Below are positions 11,279-22,859 of a stretch of 64,000 nucleotides of DNA, one piece after another (within the stretch, counting starts at the first letter, position 1; each line of letters starts with the position of its first letter). The position numbers were made by a program, and so were the translations under genes. The stretch comes from Agrobacterium leguminum (GTDB taxonomy: Bacteria > Pseudomonadota > Alphaproteobacteria > Rhizobiales > Rhizobiaceae): assembly GCF_015704895.1 (NCBI RefSeq), contig NZ_JADQWB010000006.1:248001-312000 (forward strand), in the 5' to 3' direction. Under the pieces are notes generated by a model. The model worked only from the letters and a program-made list of their open reading frames with translations. It was not told the origin of the DNA and did no database searches.

Positions 11279-12487
11279 ATGCGCAAGAGTATCGTTTTAT
11301 CCGCGGCCATGGCGCTGGCCGCTGGCACCGCCGCTTATGCCGCCGAGATTTCTGACGGCAAGGTCAAGATCGGCATTTTGAACGACCAATCTGGCGTCTA
11401 CGCCAATTTCGGCGGCAAATACTCTTATGAAGCCGCGAAGATGGCGGTTGAGGATTTCGGCGGCAAGGTGCTCGATGCGCCGGTGGAAGTGGTGACGGCC
11501 GACCACCAGAACAAGGCGGACGTCGCCTCCAATATCGCCCGCCAATGGTACGATACCGAACAGGTCGATTCGATTATGGAACTGACCTCGTCGTCGGTCG
11601 GTCTGGCCGTGCAGGCGCTGTCCAAGGACAAGAAGAAGATTACCATCAATACGGGTGCGGCAACCACCGAGCTGACCGGCAAGCAGTGCAGCCCCTATGG
11701 TTTCCACTGGGCCTATGACACCTATTCGCTGGCGGTCGGCACCGGCGGCGCGCTCGTCAAGCAGGGCGGCGACAGCTGGTTCTTCCTGACCGCCGACTAT
11801 GCCTTCGGTTATTCGCTGGAAGAAAATACCGCCAATTTCGTCAAGTCCAATGGCGGTAAGGTGCTGGGTTCCGTTCGCCATCCGCTCGCCACGACGGATT
11901 ATTCCTCCTTCCTGCTGCAGGCGCAGTCCTCGGGCGCGAAGGTCATCGGCCTTGCCAATGCCGGTCTCGATACCTCCAACGCCATCAAGCAGGCGGCCGA
12001 ATTCGGCATCGTGGCCGGTGGCCAGCGGCTTGCGGCGCTTCTCTTCACGCTCGCCGAAGTCCACGGCCTCGGTCTCGAAGCGGCTCAAGGGTTGACGCTG
12101 ACGGAAGGCTTTTATTGGGACCGCGACGATGAATCGCGCAAGTTCGGCGAACGCTTCAAGGAACGCACCGGCGCCATGCCGAACATGGTTCATGCAGGCA
12201 CCTATTCCGCCGTGCTGCACTACCTGAAAGCCATCGAAAAGGCCGGCACCGACGATGCCGATGCCGTCGCCAAGGCCATGAAGGAAATGCCTGTCAACGA
12301 CGTCTTCTCGAAGGACGGCCATGTGGCCGCCAACGGCCGCATGATCCACGACATGTATCTCATGGAAGTGAAGAAGCCGGACGAAAGCAAGCAGCCGTGG
12401 GATTATTACAAGGTACTGGCCACCATCCCCGGCAAGGAAGCCTTCATGGACCCCGCAAAGAGCGGTTGCCCGCTGGTAACGCAGTAA
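11279..12487 (+). CDS. Branched-chain-type ABC transporter substrate-binding protein (LivK family)
   Basis: Periplasmic binding protein of the peripla_BP_6/LivK family, 402 aa, with a clear signal peptide (MRKSIVLSAAMALAAGTAAYA, cut before AEISDG). The family core follows: KVKIGILNDQSGVYANFGGK. The start is supported by GGGAGGAG eight bases upstream. It is first in an operon with two ATPases and two permeases, then four catabolic genes. LivK-like proteins of this branch often bind compounds other than leucine (amides, aromatic or short-chain acids), so the ligand is probably the substrate of the downstream enzymes. Confidence 0.93.
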   Translation: MRKSIVLSAAMALAAGTAAYAAEISDGKVKIGILNDQSGVYANFGGKYSYEAAKMAVEDFGGKVLDAPVEVVTADHQNKADVASNIARQWYDTEQVDSIMELTSSSVGLAVQALSKDKKKITINTGAATTELTGKQCSPYGFHWAYDTYSLAVGTGGALVKQGGDSWFFLTADYAFGYSLEENTANFVKSNGGKVLGSVRHPLATTDYSSFLLQAQSSGAKVIGLANAGLDTSNAIKQAAEFGIVAGGQRLAALLFTLAEVHGLGLEAAQGLTLTEGFYWDRDDESRKFGERFKERTGAMPNMVHAGTYSAVLHYLKAIEKAGTDDADAVAKAMKEMPVNDVFSKDGHVAANGRMIHDMYLMEVKKPDESKQPWDYYKVLATIPGKEAFMDPAKSGCPLVTQ

Positions 12488-12512
12488 AGAAGAATAAAAA
12501 GGGGAAAGCTTG

Positions 12513-13298
12513 ATGACGATCGCTCCCGCCCTTGCCGGGCAGGCCGAACCTCGCGTCGTTCTTTCGGCGCGCGGTCTCTCCAAGACCTTCGGCGCATTCG
12601 CGGCCGTGAAAAACGTCGATCTCGACGTCCACCATGCCCGAGTGCATGCGCTTATCGGTCCGAACGGTGCCGGCAAAACCACGGTCTTCAACCTGTTGAC
12701 CAAGTTTCTCCAGCCGACAGGCGGGGCGATCACCTTCATGGGAACGGACATAACAAGGACGCCACCGGACAAGGTGGCGCGTCTCGGCCTCGTCAGGTCT
12801 TTCCAGATATCGGCGGTGTTTCCGCATCTGACGGTTCTGGAAAACGTGCGGGTGGCGTTGCAGCGGCCGAACAGCCTTGCAACGCAGTTCTGGCTGCCGC
12901 TCTCCTCGCTCGACAGGCTGAACGCCCGCGCCGAGGAGCTGATCGCCATGGTCGGCCTGACACGGGAAAAACATGCGCTTGCGGCCGATCTTTCCTACGG
13001 CCGCAAGCGTGTGCTTGAAATCGCCACCACGCTGGCGCTCGATCCGAAGGTTCTGCTGCTCGATGAACCGATGGCCGGCATGGGCGGCGAGGATGTCGCC
13101 CACGTCGCCGAACTCATCCGCGAGGTGGCAAAGACACGCGCTGTGCTGATGGTCGAACATAATCTGAAAGTCGTGGCCGATATCTGCCACCACGTCACGG
13201 TCTTGCAACGCGGTGAAATTCTGGCGGAGGGCGATTATGCCGCCGTTGCCGCCGATCCGCGTGTGCGCACGGCCTATATGGGCACGGAGGAGGCTTGA
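12513..13298 (+). CDS. Branched-chain-type ABC transporter ATP-binding protein (LivG type)
   Basis: Cytoplasmic ATPase, about 261 aa from the ATG at 12513 (a TTG directly before it is an alternative start; GGGGAAAG precedes both). Walker A GPNGAGKTT is near residue 49, the LSYG-type signature near 163 and Walker B LLLDEP near 179. The LivG-specific GLVRSFQISAVFPHLTVLEN segment is present. It works with the next ATPase and the LivH/LivM permeases. Confidence 0.93.
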   Translation: MTIAPALAGQAEPRVVLSARGLSKTFGAFAAVKNVDLDVHHARVHALIGPNGAGKTTVFNLLTKFLQPTGGAITFMGTDITRTPPDKVARLGLVRSFQISAVFPHLTVLENVRVALQRPNSLATQFWLPLSSLDRLNARAEELIAMVGLTREKHALAADLSYGRKRVLEIATTLALDPKVLLLDEPMAGMGGEDVAHVAELIREVAKTRAVLMVEHNLKVVADICHHVTVLQRGEILAEGDYAAVAADPRVRTAYMGTEEA

Positions 13299-13299
13299 T

Positions 13300-14001
13300 A
13301 TGGCGGCAATGCTCGAAGTCTCCAACCTGAAATCCTGGTATGGCGAAAGCCAGGCCCTGCACGGCGTCGATCTGACCGTCGGCGAAGGTGAAACCATCAC
13401 CATTCTCGGCCGCAACGGTGTGGGCAAGACCACGACGCTGCGCACCATCATGGGCATCATCCGCAATCGCAAGGGCGTCATCAAGCTGGGCGGCAAGGAT
13501 CTGATGCCGGTGCCGCTGCATCGCACGGCGAAATACGGCCTCGGTTTCGTGCCGGAAGAGCGCGGCATCTTCGCGACGCTGAGCGTCGAGGAGAACCTGA
13601 AGCTGCCGCCCGTCGTCGCATCCGGCGGCATGACGCTCGATGAGATATACGAGTTGTTTCCCAATCTCTACGAACGCCGCACCAGCCCCGGCACCAAGCT
13701 ATCCGGTGGCGAGCAGCAGATGCTCGCCATGGCGCGCATCCTGCGCACCGGGGTGAAGGTGCTGCTGCTTGACGAACCGACCGAAGGGCTTGCCCCGGTC
13801 ATCGTCCAGCGCATCGGCGAGGTGCTGCAAAAGCTGAAGAGCCGCGGCATGACCGTTGTTCTGGTCGAACAGAATTTCCGTTTCGCCAGCCGTATCGCCG
13901 ACCGTTTTTACCTGATGGATCACGGTCAGATGGTCAGCAATTTTCCGGTCAGCGAGCTTTCCGGCCGCATGGGCGAGCTCAACAAGGTGCTGGGGGTTTA
14001 A
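13300..14001 (+). CDS. Branched-chain-type ABC transporter ATP-binding protein (LivF type)
   Basis: ATPase of 233 aa from the ATG at 13300, one base after the preceding stop and preceded by GGAGG. The longer upstream frame overlaps the previous gene and is not family-like. Walker A GRNGVGKTT is near residue 36, LSGGEQQML near 133 and Walker B LLLDEP near 153, with GLAP after it as in LivF proteins. It is the heterodimer partner of the LivG-type ATPase. Confidence 0.93.
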   Translation: MAAMLEVSNLKSWYGESQALHGVDLTVGEGETITILGRNGVGKTTTLRTIMGIIRNRKGVIKLGGKDLMPVPLHRTAKYGLGFVPEERGIFATLSVEENLKLPPVVASGGMTLDEIYELFPNLYERRTSPGTKLSGGEQQMLAMARILRTGVKVLLLDEPTEGLAPVIVQRIGEVLQKLKSRGMTVVLVEQNFRFASRIADRFYLMDHGQMVSNFPVSELSGRMGELNKVLGV

Positions 14002-14003
14002 CG

Positions 14004-14891
14004 ATGACGATGATCTTCGGCGTTCCAATTCAGGCACTCCTCGGGCAATTGCTGGTGGGCCTTATCAACGGGTCGTTTTATGCGCTGCTGTCGCTTGGCC
14101 TTGCCGTCATTTTCGGCCTGCTGCGCGTCATCAATTTTGCCCATGGCGCGCAATATATGCTCGGCGCTTTCGTCGCCTTCCTCGGCCTGCAATATTTCGG
14201 CATCAATTTCTGGGTGGCGCTCATCGTCACACCTTTCGTCGTGGCGCTGTTCGGTGCGATCGTCGAACGTTTCCTGCTGTCGCGGCTTTACGATCTCGAT
14301 CCGCTTTACGGGCTGCTATTCACCTTCGGTCTGGCTCTGGTGGTGGAAGGCACGTTCCGTTGGCTTTATGGCGCGGCGGGCCAACCCTATTCGGTGCCGC
14401 GCGAGCTTGCCGGCGGCACCAATCTCGGCTTCATGTTCCTGCCGAATTACCGCGCTTTTGTTGTCGTCATTTCGCTCATCGTCTGCATCGCCACCTGGGC
14501 GTTGATCGAAAAGACGCGGCTTGGCTCCTATCTGCGCGCTGCGACGGAAAACCCGACGCTGGTGCAGGCTTTCGGCATCAATGTGCCCGTTCTCCTGACG
14601 TTGACCTACGCGCTGGGTGCCGGCCTTGCCGGGTTCACCGGGGTTCTCGCCGCGCCGATCTATCAGGTGTCGCCGCTGATGGGCACGAACCTCATCATCG
14701 TCGTCTTCGCGGTGGTTGTGGTTGGCGGCATGGGGTCGATCATGGGCGCCATCGTCACCGGTTACATGCTGGGTGTCGCCGAAGGCTTGACCAAGGTGTT
14801 CTACCCGGAAGCCTCCAACATCGTCATCTTCGTCATCATGGCCTTTGTGCTGCTCATCCGCCCCGCCGGACTTTTCGGAAAGGACGCCTGA
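14004..14891 (+). CDS. Branched-chain-type ABC transporter permease (LivH type)
   Basis: Inner-membrane permease, 295 aa, with about eight hydrophobic helices. It begins with the LivH-like LLVGLINGSFYALLSLGLAV (about residues 14-33) and contains the GLLRVINFAHG motif near residue 37. It starts 2 nt after the preceding ATPase and is followed at once by the second permease, so all five transport genes form one transcript. Confidence 0.93.
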   Translation: MTMIFGVPIQALLGQLLVGLINGSFYALLSLGLAVIFGLLRVINFAHGAQYMLGAFVAFLGLQYFGINFWVALIVTPFVVALFGAIVERFLLSRLYDLDPLYGLLFTFGLALVVEGTFRWLYGAAGQPYSVPRELAGGTNLGFMFLPNYRAFVVVISLIVCIATWALIEKTRLGSYLRAATENPTLVQAFGINVPVLLTLTYALGAGLAGFTGVLAAPIYQVSPLMGTNLIIVVFAVVVVGGMGSIMGAIVTGYMLGVAEGLTKVFYPEASNIVIFVIMAFVLLIRPAGLFGKDA

Positions 14892-14892
14892 T

Positions 14893-15900
14893 ATGTCCAA
14901 AGCCACCCATAGCCCCACCGCCGGAGCAATGCCGCAGACGGAGGTTTCGACGACTGCCGGCACCATCAAAACCGTGCTTATTCTTGCAGGGCTTGCCGTG
15001 CTCATCGCCGCGCCGATGTTCGTTTATCCGATTTTTCTGATGAAGTTGCTGTGCTTTGCGCTGTTTGCCTGCGCCTTCAACCTCCTGATCGGTTACACCG
15101 GCCTTCTGTCCTTCGGCCATGCGGCGTTTTTCGGCGGTGCAGCCTATTTCACCGCCTATTCGGTGAAGGAATGGGGCGTGACGCCCGAGATCGGCCTTGT
15201 CATCGGTATGGCGGGGGCGGCGCTGCTCGGTCTCGTCATCGGCTTCTTCGCCATTCGCCGCCAAGGCATCTATTTCGCCATGATCACGCTGGCGCTGTCG
15301 CAGATGTTTTATTTCTTCTGCCTTCAGGCGCCCTTCACCCATGGTGAGGATGGCTTGCAGGGCGTGCCGCGCGGCCACCTTTTCGGCCTTCTCGATCTCA
15401 ACGCACCACTCAATATCTATTACACGGTGCTGGCCGCCTTTGTGCTGGCGCTTCTTGTCATCTGGCGTTTCGTCAATTCGCCCTTCGGCATGATCCTGAA
15501 ATCCATCCGCGAAAACGAACAGCGCGCTATTTCGCTGGGTTACAGCGTGCAGCGCTACAAGCTCGGTGCTTTCGTGATGTCGGCGACGCTGGCCGGTCTC
15601 GCGGGCGGTCTGAAGGCGCTGGTCTTCCAGTTCGCGACGCTGACGGATGTGACCTGGCAGATGTCCGGCGAAGTGATCCTGATGACGCTACTCGGCGGCA
15701 TCGGCACCATGATTGGCCCGATTTTTGGCGCGGGTCTCGTCGTCACCCTGCAGAACTATCTCGCGACATCGGATTTCCCGGTCACCATCATCACCGGCCT
15801 CGTTTTCATGGCCTGCGTTCTGGTGTTCCGGCGCGGTCTGATCGGCGAATTTTACGCGTCGCGGCTTGGGAGAAAACTCGGCTTCCAGCACCGCGGCTAA
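14893..15900 (+). CDS. Branched-chain-type ABC transporter permease (LivM type)
   Basis: Second permease, 335 aa from ATG 14893. A roughly 20-residue polar N-terminus is followed by many transmembrane helices and the LivM hallmark GYTGLLSFGHAAFFGGAAYF (about residues 67-86). A conserved SPFGMILKSIRENEQRA cytoplasmic loop follows near residue 200. The start lies one base after the previous stop; an upstream in-frame start would overlap the LivH-type gene. The catabolic GMC gene follows after about 75 nt with no terminator. Confidence 0.93.
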   Translation: MSKATHSPTAGAMPQTEVSTTAGTIKTVLILAGLAVLIAAPMFVYPIFLMKLLCFALFACAFNLLIGYTGLLSFGHAAFFGGAAYFTAYSVKEWGVTPEIGLVIGMAGAALLGLVIGFFAIRRQGIYFAMITLALSQMFYFFCLQAPFTHGEDGLQGVPRGHLFGLLDLNAPLNIYYTVLAAFVLALLVIWRFVNSPFGMILKSIRENEQRAISLGYSVQRYKLGAFVMSATLAGLAGGLKALVFQFATLTDVTWQMSGEVILMTLLGGIGTMIGPIFGAGLVVTLQNYLATSDFPVTIITGLVFMACVLVFRRGLIGEFYASRLGRKLGFQHRG

Positions 15901-15974
15901 ACATTTTTGAAAACACAGACAAGGCCTCCTCCGCGCCCGGGACGGTGCGGCAAGGGTGGCGCATGGAGAAGAGC

Positions 15975-17570
15975 ATGGGCGAATATGACTATATCGTCAT
16001 CGGAGCGGGGAGTGCCGGATGCGTTCTCGCCAACCGCCTTTCGAAAGATCCGAACAACCGCGTGCTGCTTCTGGAAGCGGGCGGCAACGACAATTACCAC
16101 TGGATCCACATTCCGGTCGGTTATCTCTATTGCATCAACAATCCGCGCACCGACTGGTGTTTCAAGACAGCGGAAGAGCCGGGGCTGAACGGCCGCTCGC
16201 TGATCTATCCGCGCGGCAAGGTGCTTGGCGGCTGCTCCTCCATCAACGGCATGATCTATATGCGCGGCCAGGCGCGCGATTACGATATGTGGCGGCAGCT
16301 CGGCTGCGAGGGCTGGGGGTGGAACGATATCTTGCCTTATTTCCTGAAGTCGGAAGACTTTTATCGCGGCAAAAACGAGATGCATTCCGCCGGCGGCGAA
16401 TGGCGGGTGGAAAAGGCGCGGGTGCGCTGGGATGTGCTGGATGCTTTCCAGAAGGCGGCGGGCGAGGCGGGTATTCCCGCGACCGATGATTTCAACCGGG
16501 GCGACAATGAAGGTGCCGGTTATTTCGATGTGAACCAACGGGCGGGCTGGCGCTGGAACACGGCGAAAGCCTTCCTGAAACCGGCGCTTGGCCGCAAGAA
16601 CCTGACGGTTCTGACCAAGGCCCATGTCAAGCGCCTCATCATCGAGGAAGGCCGCGTTACGGGTGTCGAATTCCACCATGACGGCGTCTTGAAAACGATG
16701 CGGGCACGGCGCGAGACGGTGCTGTCCGCCGGTGCCATCGGCTCGCCGCATATTCTGGAGCTTTCCGGCGTCGGCCGTGGCGATGTGTTGCAGGCGGCCG
16801 GTATCGACACGGTGGCGGAGGTTCAGGGCGTGGGCGAGAACTTGCAGGACCATCTGCAACTGCGCATGGTCTACAAGGTCTCCGGCGTCCTGACGCTGAA
16901 TGAAAGGGCCTCCACCCTGTTCGGCAAGGCGAGGATCGGCCTCGAATATGCGCTGACGCGCTCCGGGCCGATGTCGATGGCGCCGAGCCAGCTTGGTGTC
17001 TTCACCCGTTCCTCGCCTGAAAAGGAAACCGCCGATCTGGAATATCATGTACAGCCGGTTTCGCTCGACAAGTTCGGCGATCCGGTTCACACTTTTCCGG
17101 CCATTACCGCAAGTGTCTGCAATTTGCGACCGGAAAGCCGGGGCTCAGTGCATGTGAAAGGACCGGATTTCGCCATGCAGCCGGAAATCCGCCCGAACTA
17201 TCTTTCCACCGAAGGCGACCGCCAGGTGGCCATCGACGCCATGCGCCTGACGCGCCGCATCGTCGCCCAACCGGCCTTCGCGCGCTTCAAGCCGCAGGAA
17301 TACAAGCCGGGTCCCTCCTTCGAAAACGACAATGATCTTGCCAAGGCGGCGGGCGATATCGGCACCACCATCTTCCACCCCGTCGGCACGCTGCGCATGG
17401 GGTCGGATATGGAAAGCGTGGTCGATGCGCGGCTGAAATTCCGCAGGCTCGCCGGGCTGCGCGTCGCCGACGCATCGGTGATGCCGCGCATCACATCCGG
17501 AAATACCAATTCCCCGACGATCATGATTGCCGAAAAGGCTGCCGACATGATCCTTGCGGATAATCGCTGA
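15975..17570 (+). CDS. GMC family FAD-dependent oxidoreductase (choline/alcohol dehydrogenase-like)
   Basis: Flavoenzyme of 531 aa that oxidises a primary or secondary alcohol. The FAD-binding GAGSAGCVLANRLS is near residue 10, followed by the acidic LLLEAGG strand end. GMC signature 1 (YPRGKVLGGCSSINGMIYMR, about 81-100) and the C-terminal catalytic region (HPVGTLRMG and SGNTNSPT) with the His/Asn pair are present. I chose ATG 15975 because GGAG lies five bases upstream and the protein then begins right at the FAD strand (MGEYDYIVIGAG). GTG 15945 and ATG 15963 are alternatives. In context it may turn the imported compound into an aldehyde or ketone on the way to 3-hydroxybutyrate or a similar acid. 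Confidence 0.92.
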   Translation: MGEYDYIVIGAGSAGCVLANRLSKDPNNRVLLLEAGGNDNYHWIHIPVGYLYCINNPRTDWCFKTAEEPGLNGRSLIYPRGKVLGGCSSINGMIYMRGQARDYDMWRQLGCEGWGWNDILPYFLKSEDFYRGKNEMHSAGGEWRVEKARVRWDVLDAFQKAAGEAGIPATDDFNRGDNEGAGYFDVNQRAGWRWNTAKAFLKPALGRKNLTVLTKAHVKRLIIEEGRVTGVEFHHDGVLKTMRARRETVLSAGAIGSPHILELSGVGRGDVLQAAGIDTVAEVQGVGENLQDHLQLRMVYKVSGVLTLNERASTLFGKARIGLEYALTRSGPMSMAPSQLGVFTRSSPEKETADLEYHVQPVSLDKFGDPVHTFPAITASVCNLRPESRGSVHVKGPDFAMQPEIRPNYLSTEGDRQVAIDAMRLTRRIVAQPAFARFKPQEYKPGPSFENDNDLAKAAGDIGTTIFHPVGTLRMGSDMESVVDARLKFRRLAGLRVADASVMPRITSGNTNSPTIMIAEKAADMILADNR

Positions 17571-17583
17571 AAGGAGCGCTCCG

Positions 17584-18464
17584 ATGAAGACCGTCGCTTT
17601 TATCGGGCTGGGACATATGGGCCTGCCCATGGCCGCCAATCTCGTCAAGGCCGGATATGCCGTCAGGGGTCACGATCTTTCCGACGCCTGCCGCGCGGCG
17701 GCGAGAGAGGCGGGCGTTCCCGTTGCCTCGGATTCCGCCGAGGCCATCGAAGCCGCTGACGTCATCATCACCATGCTGCCGAAGGGCGAACACGTCGTGT
17801 CGGTCTATGGCGATCTGGTTCGGAAAATCCCGGCCGGAACGCTTCTCATCGATTGCTCGACGGTGGACATGGAAAGCGCGCTTAAGGCGCACGAGCTGGC
17901 CGCTTCCGCCGGTTGCCCCTCGGTCGATGCGCCCGTTTCCGGCGGAACGGGCGGGGCTGCGGCAGGCACCCTGACCTTCATGTGCGGCGGCGAGGCTGCG
18001 GCCTTCTCTGCGGCAAAGCCGGTGCTGGAGGCGATGGGCAAGAAGATCGTGCATTGCGGCAAGGGCGGCAACGGCCAGGCGGCCAAGATCTGCAACAACA
18101 TGATCCTCGGCATTTCCATGATCGCCGTTTCGGAAGCTTTTGTTCTGGGCGAAAAACTCGGCCTCTCGCATCAGGCGCTGTTCGATGTCGCTTCCACCTC
18201 TTCCGGGCAATGCTGGTCGCTCACCACCTATTGCCCGGTGCCGGGTCCGGTGCCGACATCGCCCGCCAACAAGGATTATCGGCCCGGATTTGCGGCGGCC
18301 CTGATGCTGAAGGATTTGAAGCTTTCGCAGGAGGCCGCGAATGGAGTCAGCGCCTCCACCCCGCTCGGTGCGGCAGCGGCGGCGCTTTATGAAAACTTCG
18401 TCGGCGAAGGAAGCGGCGGGCGCGATTTTTCCGCCATCGTCGAAATGCTGCGCGGGAGCGAAGC

Positions 18465-18468
<4 letters not shown>
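17584..18468 (+). CDS. 3-hydroxyisobutyrate dehydrogenase family protein
   Basis: Beta-hydroxyacid dehydrogenase of 294 aa, NAD(P)-dependent. The N-terminal dinucleotide site is FIGLGHMGLPMAANLVKAGY, the substrate-loop motif DAPVSGGTGGA is near residue 117 and the catalytic Lys/Asn motif GKGGNGQAAKICNNM is near 159-173. Classical HIBADH oxidises 3-hydroxyisobutyrate in valine breakdown; relatives use other short 3-hydroxyacids. It starts 13 nt after the GMC gene and its stop overlaps the next start (ATGA), so it is translationally tied to acetoacetyl-CoA synthetase. Confidence 0.92.
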
Positions 18469-20417
<1,949 letters not shown>

Positions 20418-20421
20418 GCCG

Positions 20422-21207
20422 ATGGAGGATCAACCGAAAACCGTGCTCGTCACGGGTTCCACCAGCGGCATCGGGCTTGCCATCGCCAAGCGTTTCGCCG
20501 AGGCGGGGTATCTGGTCGCGGTGCATGGCATAGAGACGGCGGAGGAGGCGACGCAGGCGCTGGAGGCGGTCGCGAAGGTGGCGCGGCACAGGCCAGTCTA
20601 TTTTGCCGCCAACCTCGCCAATTACGATGAAAGCGCCCATCTGCCGGAAACCGTCATCGCCGAATTCGGTCATATCGACGTCCTCGTCAACAATGCCGGC
20701 ATTCAGAAGGTCGCGCCGATCGACGAGTTCGATTTCGCCGATTTCTCCCGCATCGTCGCCATCTCGCTCGACAGCGCGTTTCACACCATCCATGCGGCCC
20801 TGCCGGGCATGAAGGAAAGAGGCTGGGGCCGCATCGTCAACATCGCTTCCGCGCATGGCCTGCGCGCTTCGCCCTTCAAGGGGCCTTATGTCGCGACCAA
20901 ACATGCGGTGGTGGGGCTGACGAAAAGCGTGGCGCTGGAAGTGGCCGAACTCGGCATCACCTGCAACGCCATCTGCCCCGGTTATGTCTGGACGCCGCTT
21001 GTCGCCGCCCAGGTCGCCGATCAGGCGCGCGTGCATGGCATGAGCGAGGAGGAGGTGGTGAAGAAGGTGATGCTTGCGCCGCAGCCGACAAGGCGGTTCG
21101 TGCAACCGGAAGAAGTGGCGGAAATGGCGCTTTATCTCGCGGGCGATATGGCCCGCTCCATCACCGGCACCACCATTTCCATCGATGGCGGCTGGACCGC
21201 GAAATAA
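20422..21207 (+). CDS. bdhA: 3-hydroxybutyrate dehydrogenase
   Basis: Short-chain dehydrogenase, 261 aa, interconverting D-3-hydroxybutyrate and acetoacetate with NAD. The cofactor motif TGSTSGIGLAIA is near residue 11, NNAGIQ near 92, the catalytic Ser in NIASAHGLRAS near 144 and YVATK near 157. The TCNAICPGYVWTPLV segment and C-terminal GTTISIDGGWTAK are typical of the bacterial enzyme. It starts 4 nt after the acetoacetate-CoA ligase and is last in the catabolic operon. Other rhizobia also have bdhA genes, so a paralogue elsewhere is possible. Confidence 0.92.
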   Translation: MEDQPKTVLVTGSTSGIGLAIAKRFAEAGYLVAVHGIETAEEATQALEAVAKVARHRPVYFAANLANYDESAHLPETVIAEFGHIDVLVNNAGIQKVAPIDEFDFADFSRIVAISLDSAFHTIHAALPGMKERGWGRIVNIASAHGLRASPFKGPYVATKHAVVGLTKSVALEVAELGITCNAICPGYVWTPLVAAQVADQARVHGMSEEEVVKKVMLAPQPTRRFVQPEEVAEMALYLAGDMARSITGTTISIDGGWTAK

Positions 21208-21325
21208 TTTTCGCGCACGCGCTTTAAGCGAACCGTCTCATCGGCTTCCGGCATTGTTGAGTGGTTTCAATCCTGTATAGTTTTCGTGGACGGCGGGGTC
21301 AGCGCCGTGTTCACGGAAAAGCGTC

Positions 21326-22369
21326 ATGATGAACACAGGGTCTTTTGAAGCGCCGCTGGCGCGCTCGCGCTTCGATACGCGCCAGGTGCCGAAACGCGAC
21401 GCCATGGGGCTTTGGCGGGATTCGATCAACGTGCTGTTCGATGCCCGTCTGCGTCGCCCGCAGGATGACGGTTTCTTCGCCAGCGTCGATGCGGCTTTCA
21501 TCGGCAATGTCGCGCTCGGCCGCACTCAGTCCTCTGCGCAGGATTTCGACCGTTCGCGTCACAAGCTTGCCCGCGACGGCATGGACGGTTTTCTCCTGCA
21601 ATTCTACGCCAGCGGACAGAGCATGTCGCGGCGCGGATCGGGCGAGACCGCAGGCCCCGGCGACCTCTATCTCATCGACATGGCGCAACCGCTGGCGACC
21701 GCGACGACAGACCACGATCATCTCAGCCTCGTCGTGCCGCGCCGGCTGCTGGAAGGCAGGCTTGTCGGTTCCGGCAATCATCATGAACGTGTGCTGCCGG
21801 CCGGTCTGCCGCTGGTATCGCTGCTGCGTGAAACGATGACGAGCATCTATCGCCATTTCGACGTGATGAACGCCAGTGAAGGCGCAGCGACGGTTTCGCC
21901 GCTTCTGGAGCTTGCTGCGGCCGCCATCAACAATCATGTCGGGCACGACAATGCGCAGGGCGTGCAGCGGGCGCTCAGGGCATCCATCCGGCGCTATATC
22001 GACAATCACCTGCTCGATCCGGCCCTGTCAGTGGAAAAGGTGATGGGTGAATTTGGCGTGTCGCGACGCACCGTCTACCGGCTGTTTGAGCCGCTGGGCG
22101 GGTTTTCGGCCTGCATCACCCATCGGCGTCTCGAACGTGCAATGGATTTCCTGCGGGCACCGCAATCGGCACATATGACGATTGCCGAGGTGGCGGCGTC
22201 CTATGGTTTCACCAATCCGGAAAATTTCAGCCGCGTCTTCAAGAAGACCTTCGGCCTTTCGCCGCGTCAGATGCGGCATTTCGCTTCGGAAAACCGCGAC
22301 CTCACGTCGGATATTGTGAAGCCGGATAGCGCGGAATGGACCCGCTGGATCGTGCAGCTCGGCCGCTGA
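21326..22369 (+). CDS. AraC-family transcriptional regulator
   Basis: Regulator of 347 aa with an N-terminal AraC-binding-like sensor domain (about residues 30-200) and a C-terminal double HTH (about 220-320; VEKVMGEFGVSRRTVYRLFE, then IAEVAASYGFTNPENFSRVF). It follows the acetoacetyl-CoA cluster by 118 nt on the same strand. It could regulate that cluster together with the LysR at the other end, or an unlinked target. ATG 21326 and ATG 21329 are adjacent start choices. Confidence 0.9.
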   Translation: MMNTGSFEAPLARSRFDTRQVPKRDAMGLWRDSINVLFDARLRRPQDDGFFASVDAAFIGNVALGRTQSSAQDFDRSRHKLARDGMDGFLLQFYASGQSMSRRGSGETAGPGDLYLIDMAQPLATATTDHDHLSLVVPRRLLEGRLVGSGNHHERVLPAGLPLVSLLRETMTSIYRHFDVMNASEGAATVSPLLELAAAAINNHVGHDNAQGVQRALRASIRRYIDNHLLDPALSVEKVMGEFGVSRRTVYRLFEPLGGFSACITHRRLERAMDFLRAPQSAHMTIAEVAASYGFTNPENFSRVFKKTFGLSPRQMRHFASENRDLTSDIVKPDSAEWTRWIVQLGR

Positions 22370-22521
22370 CCACGCTTTTTCGGATGCCCTTCTGACACTT
22401 TATGCGGGTTTGTTGGCACAATCCGACCATTCGCTGAGGCTGCTGCGCGATAGGGATGCGCATATCTTCCAGACGTGGCAAACAGGGCAGGTTATTTTTA
22501 TCAATATATTGCCTGACAATC

Positions 22522-22779
22522 ATGATGCTGAGAATCCTCGCTTTTCTGGACCTGTGTCGCCAATGGCGCCATGCGTTGAAACAACACCTCTCCTTTTCCG
22601 GAACCCGATTTCGCAGGCGGCCATCACCCTTGCCGTTGGCGAATTCAGACAGCCCCGCAGACGATCCATCGGAAACGGATGATGGAGCGCGGCGGCCGGT
22701 TTCCTGGCTCGGCCTTGGGCAAAGCTTTAGTGCGGTGGATATGGCGGACTGTGACAGGGCGCGTTTGCCGGCCGAGTGA
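22522..22779 (+). CDS. Possible small hypothetical protein (about 85 aa)
   Basis: Open frame starting MMLRILAFLDLCRQWRHALK, with an Arg/Pro-rich middle and an acidic SPADDPSETDDG stretch. I see no family match and no strong ribosome-binding site. The 490-bp gap between the AraC gene and the next small ORF otherwise holds nothing I can name. Codon use is not clearly coding. Low confidence. Confidence 0.25.
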   Translation: MMLRILAFLDLCRQWRHALKQHLSFSGTRFRRRPSPLPLANSDSPADDPSETDDGARRPVSWLGLGQSFSAVDMADCDRARLPAE

Positions 22780-22859
22780 GGCTAACGTCGTTTTTCCGCG
22801 TCTGGAACAAAACCCTGACCCCAATGATTAGATCAACAGGGTTACAGGGAGTGAAAGAC

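Noticed and set aside
11297..12949. Minus-strand frame of 550 codons opposite the LivK-type gene
   Set aside because: Shadow frame: the plus strand encodes a complete binding protein with signal peptide and an ATPase; no family seen in the reverse protein.
22804..22829. GGAAC at 22804 as an EcfG -35 for the small membrane protein
   Set aside because: At the permitted spacings the -10 would read GATT or TGAT, with two or more mismatches.
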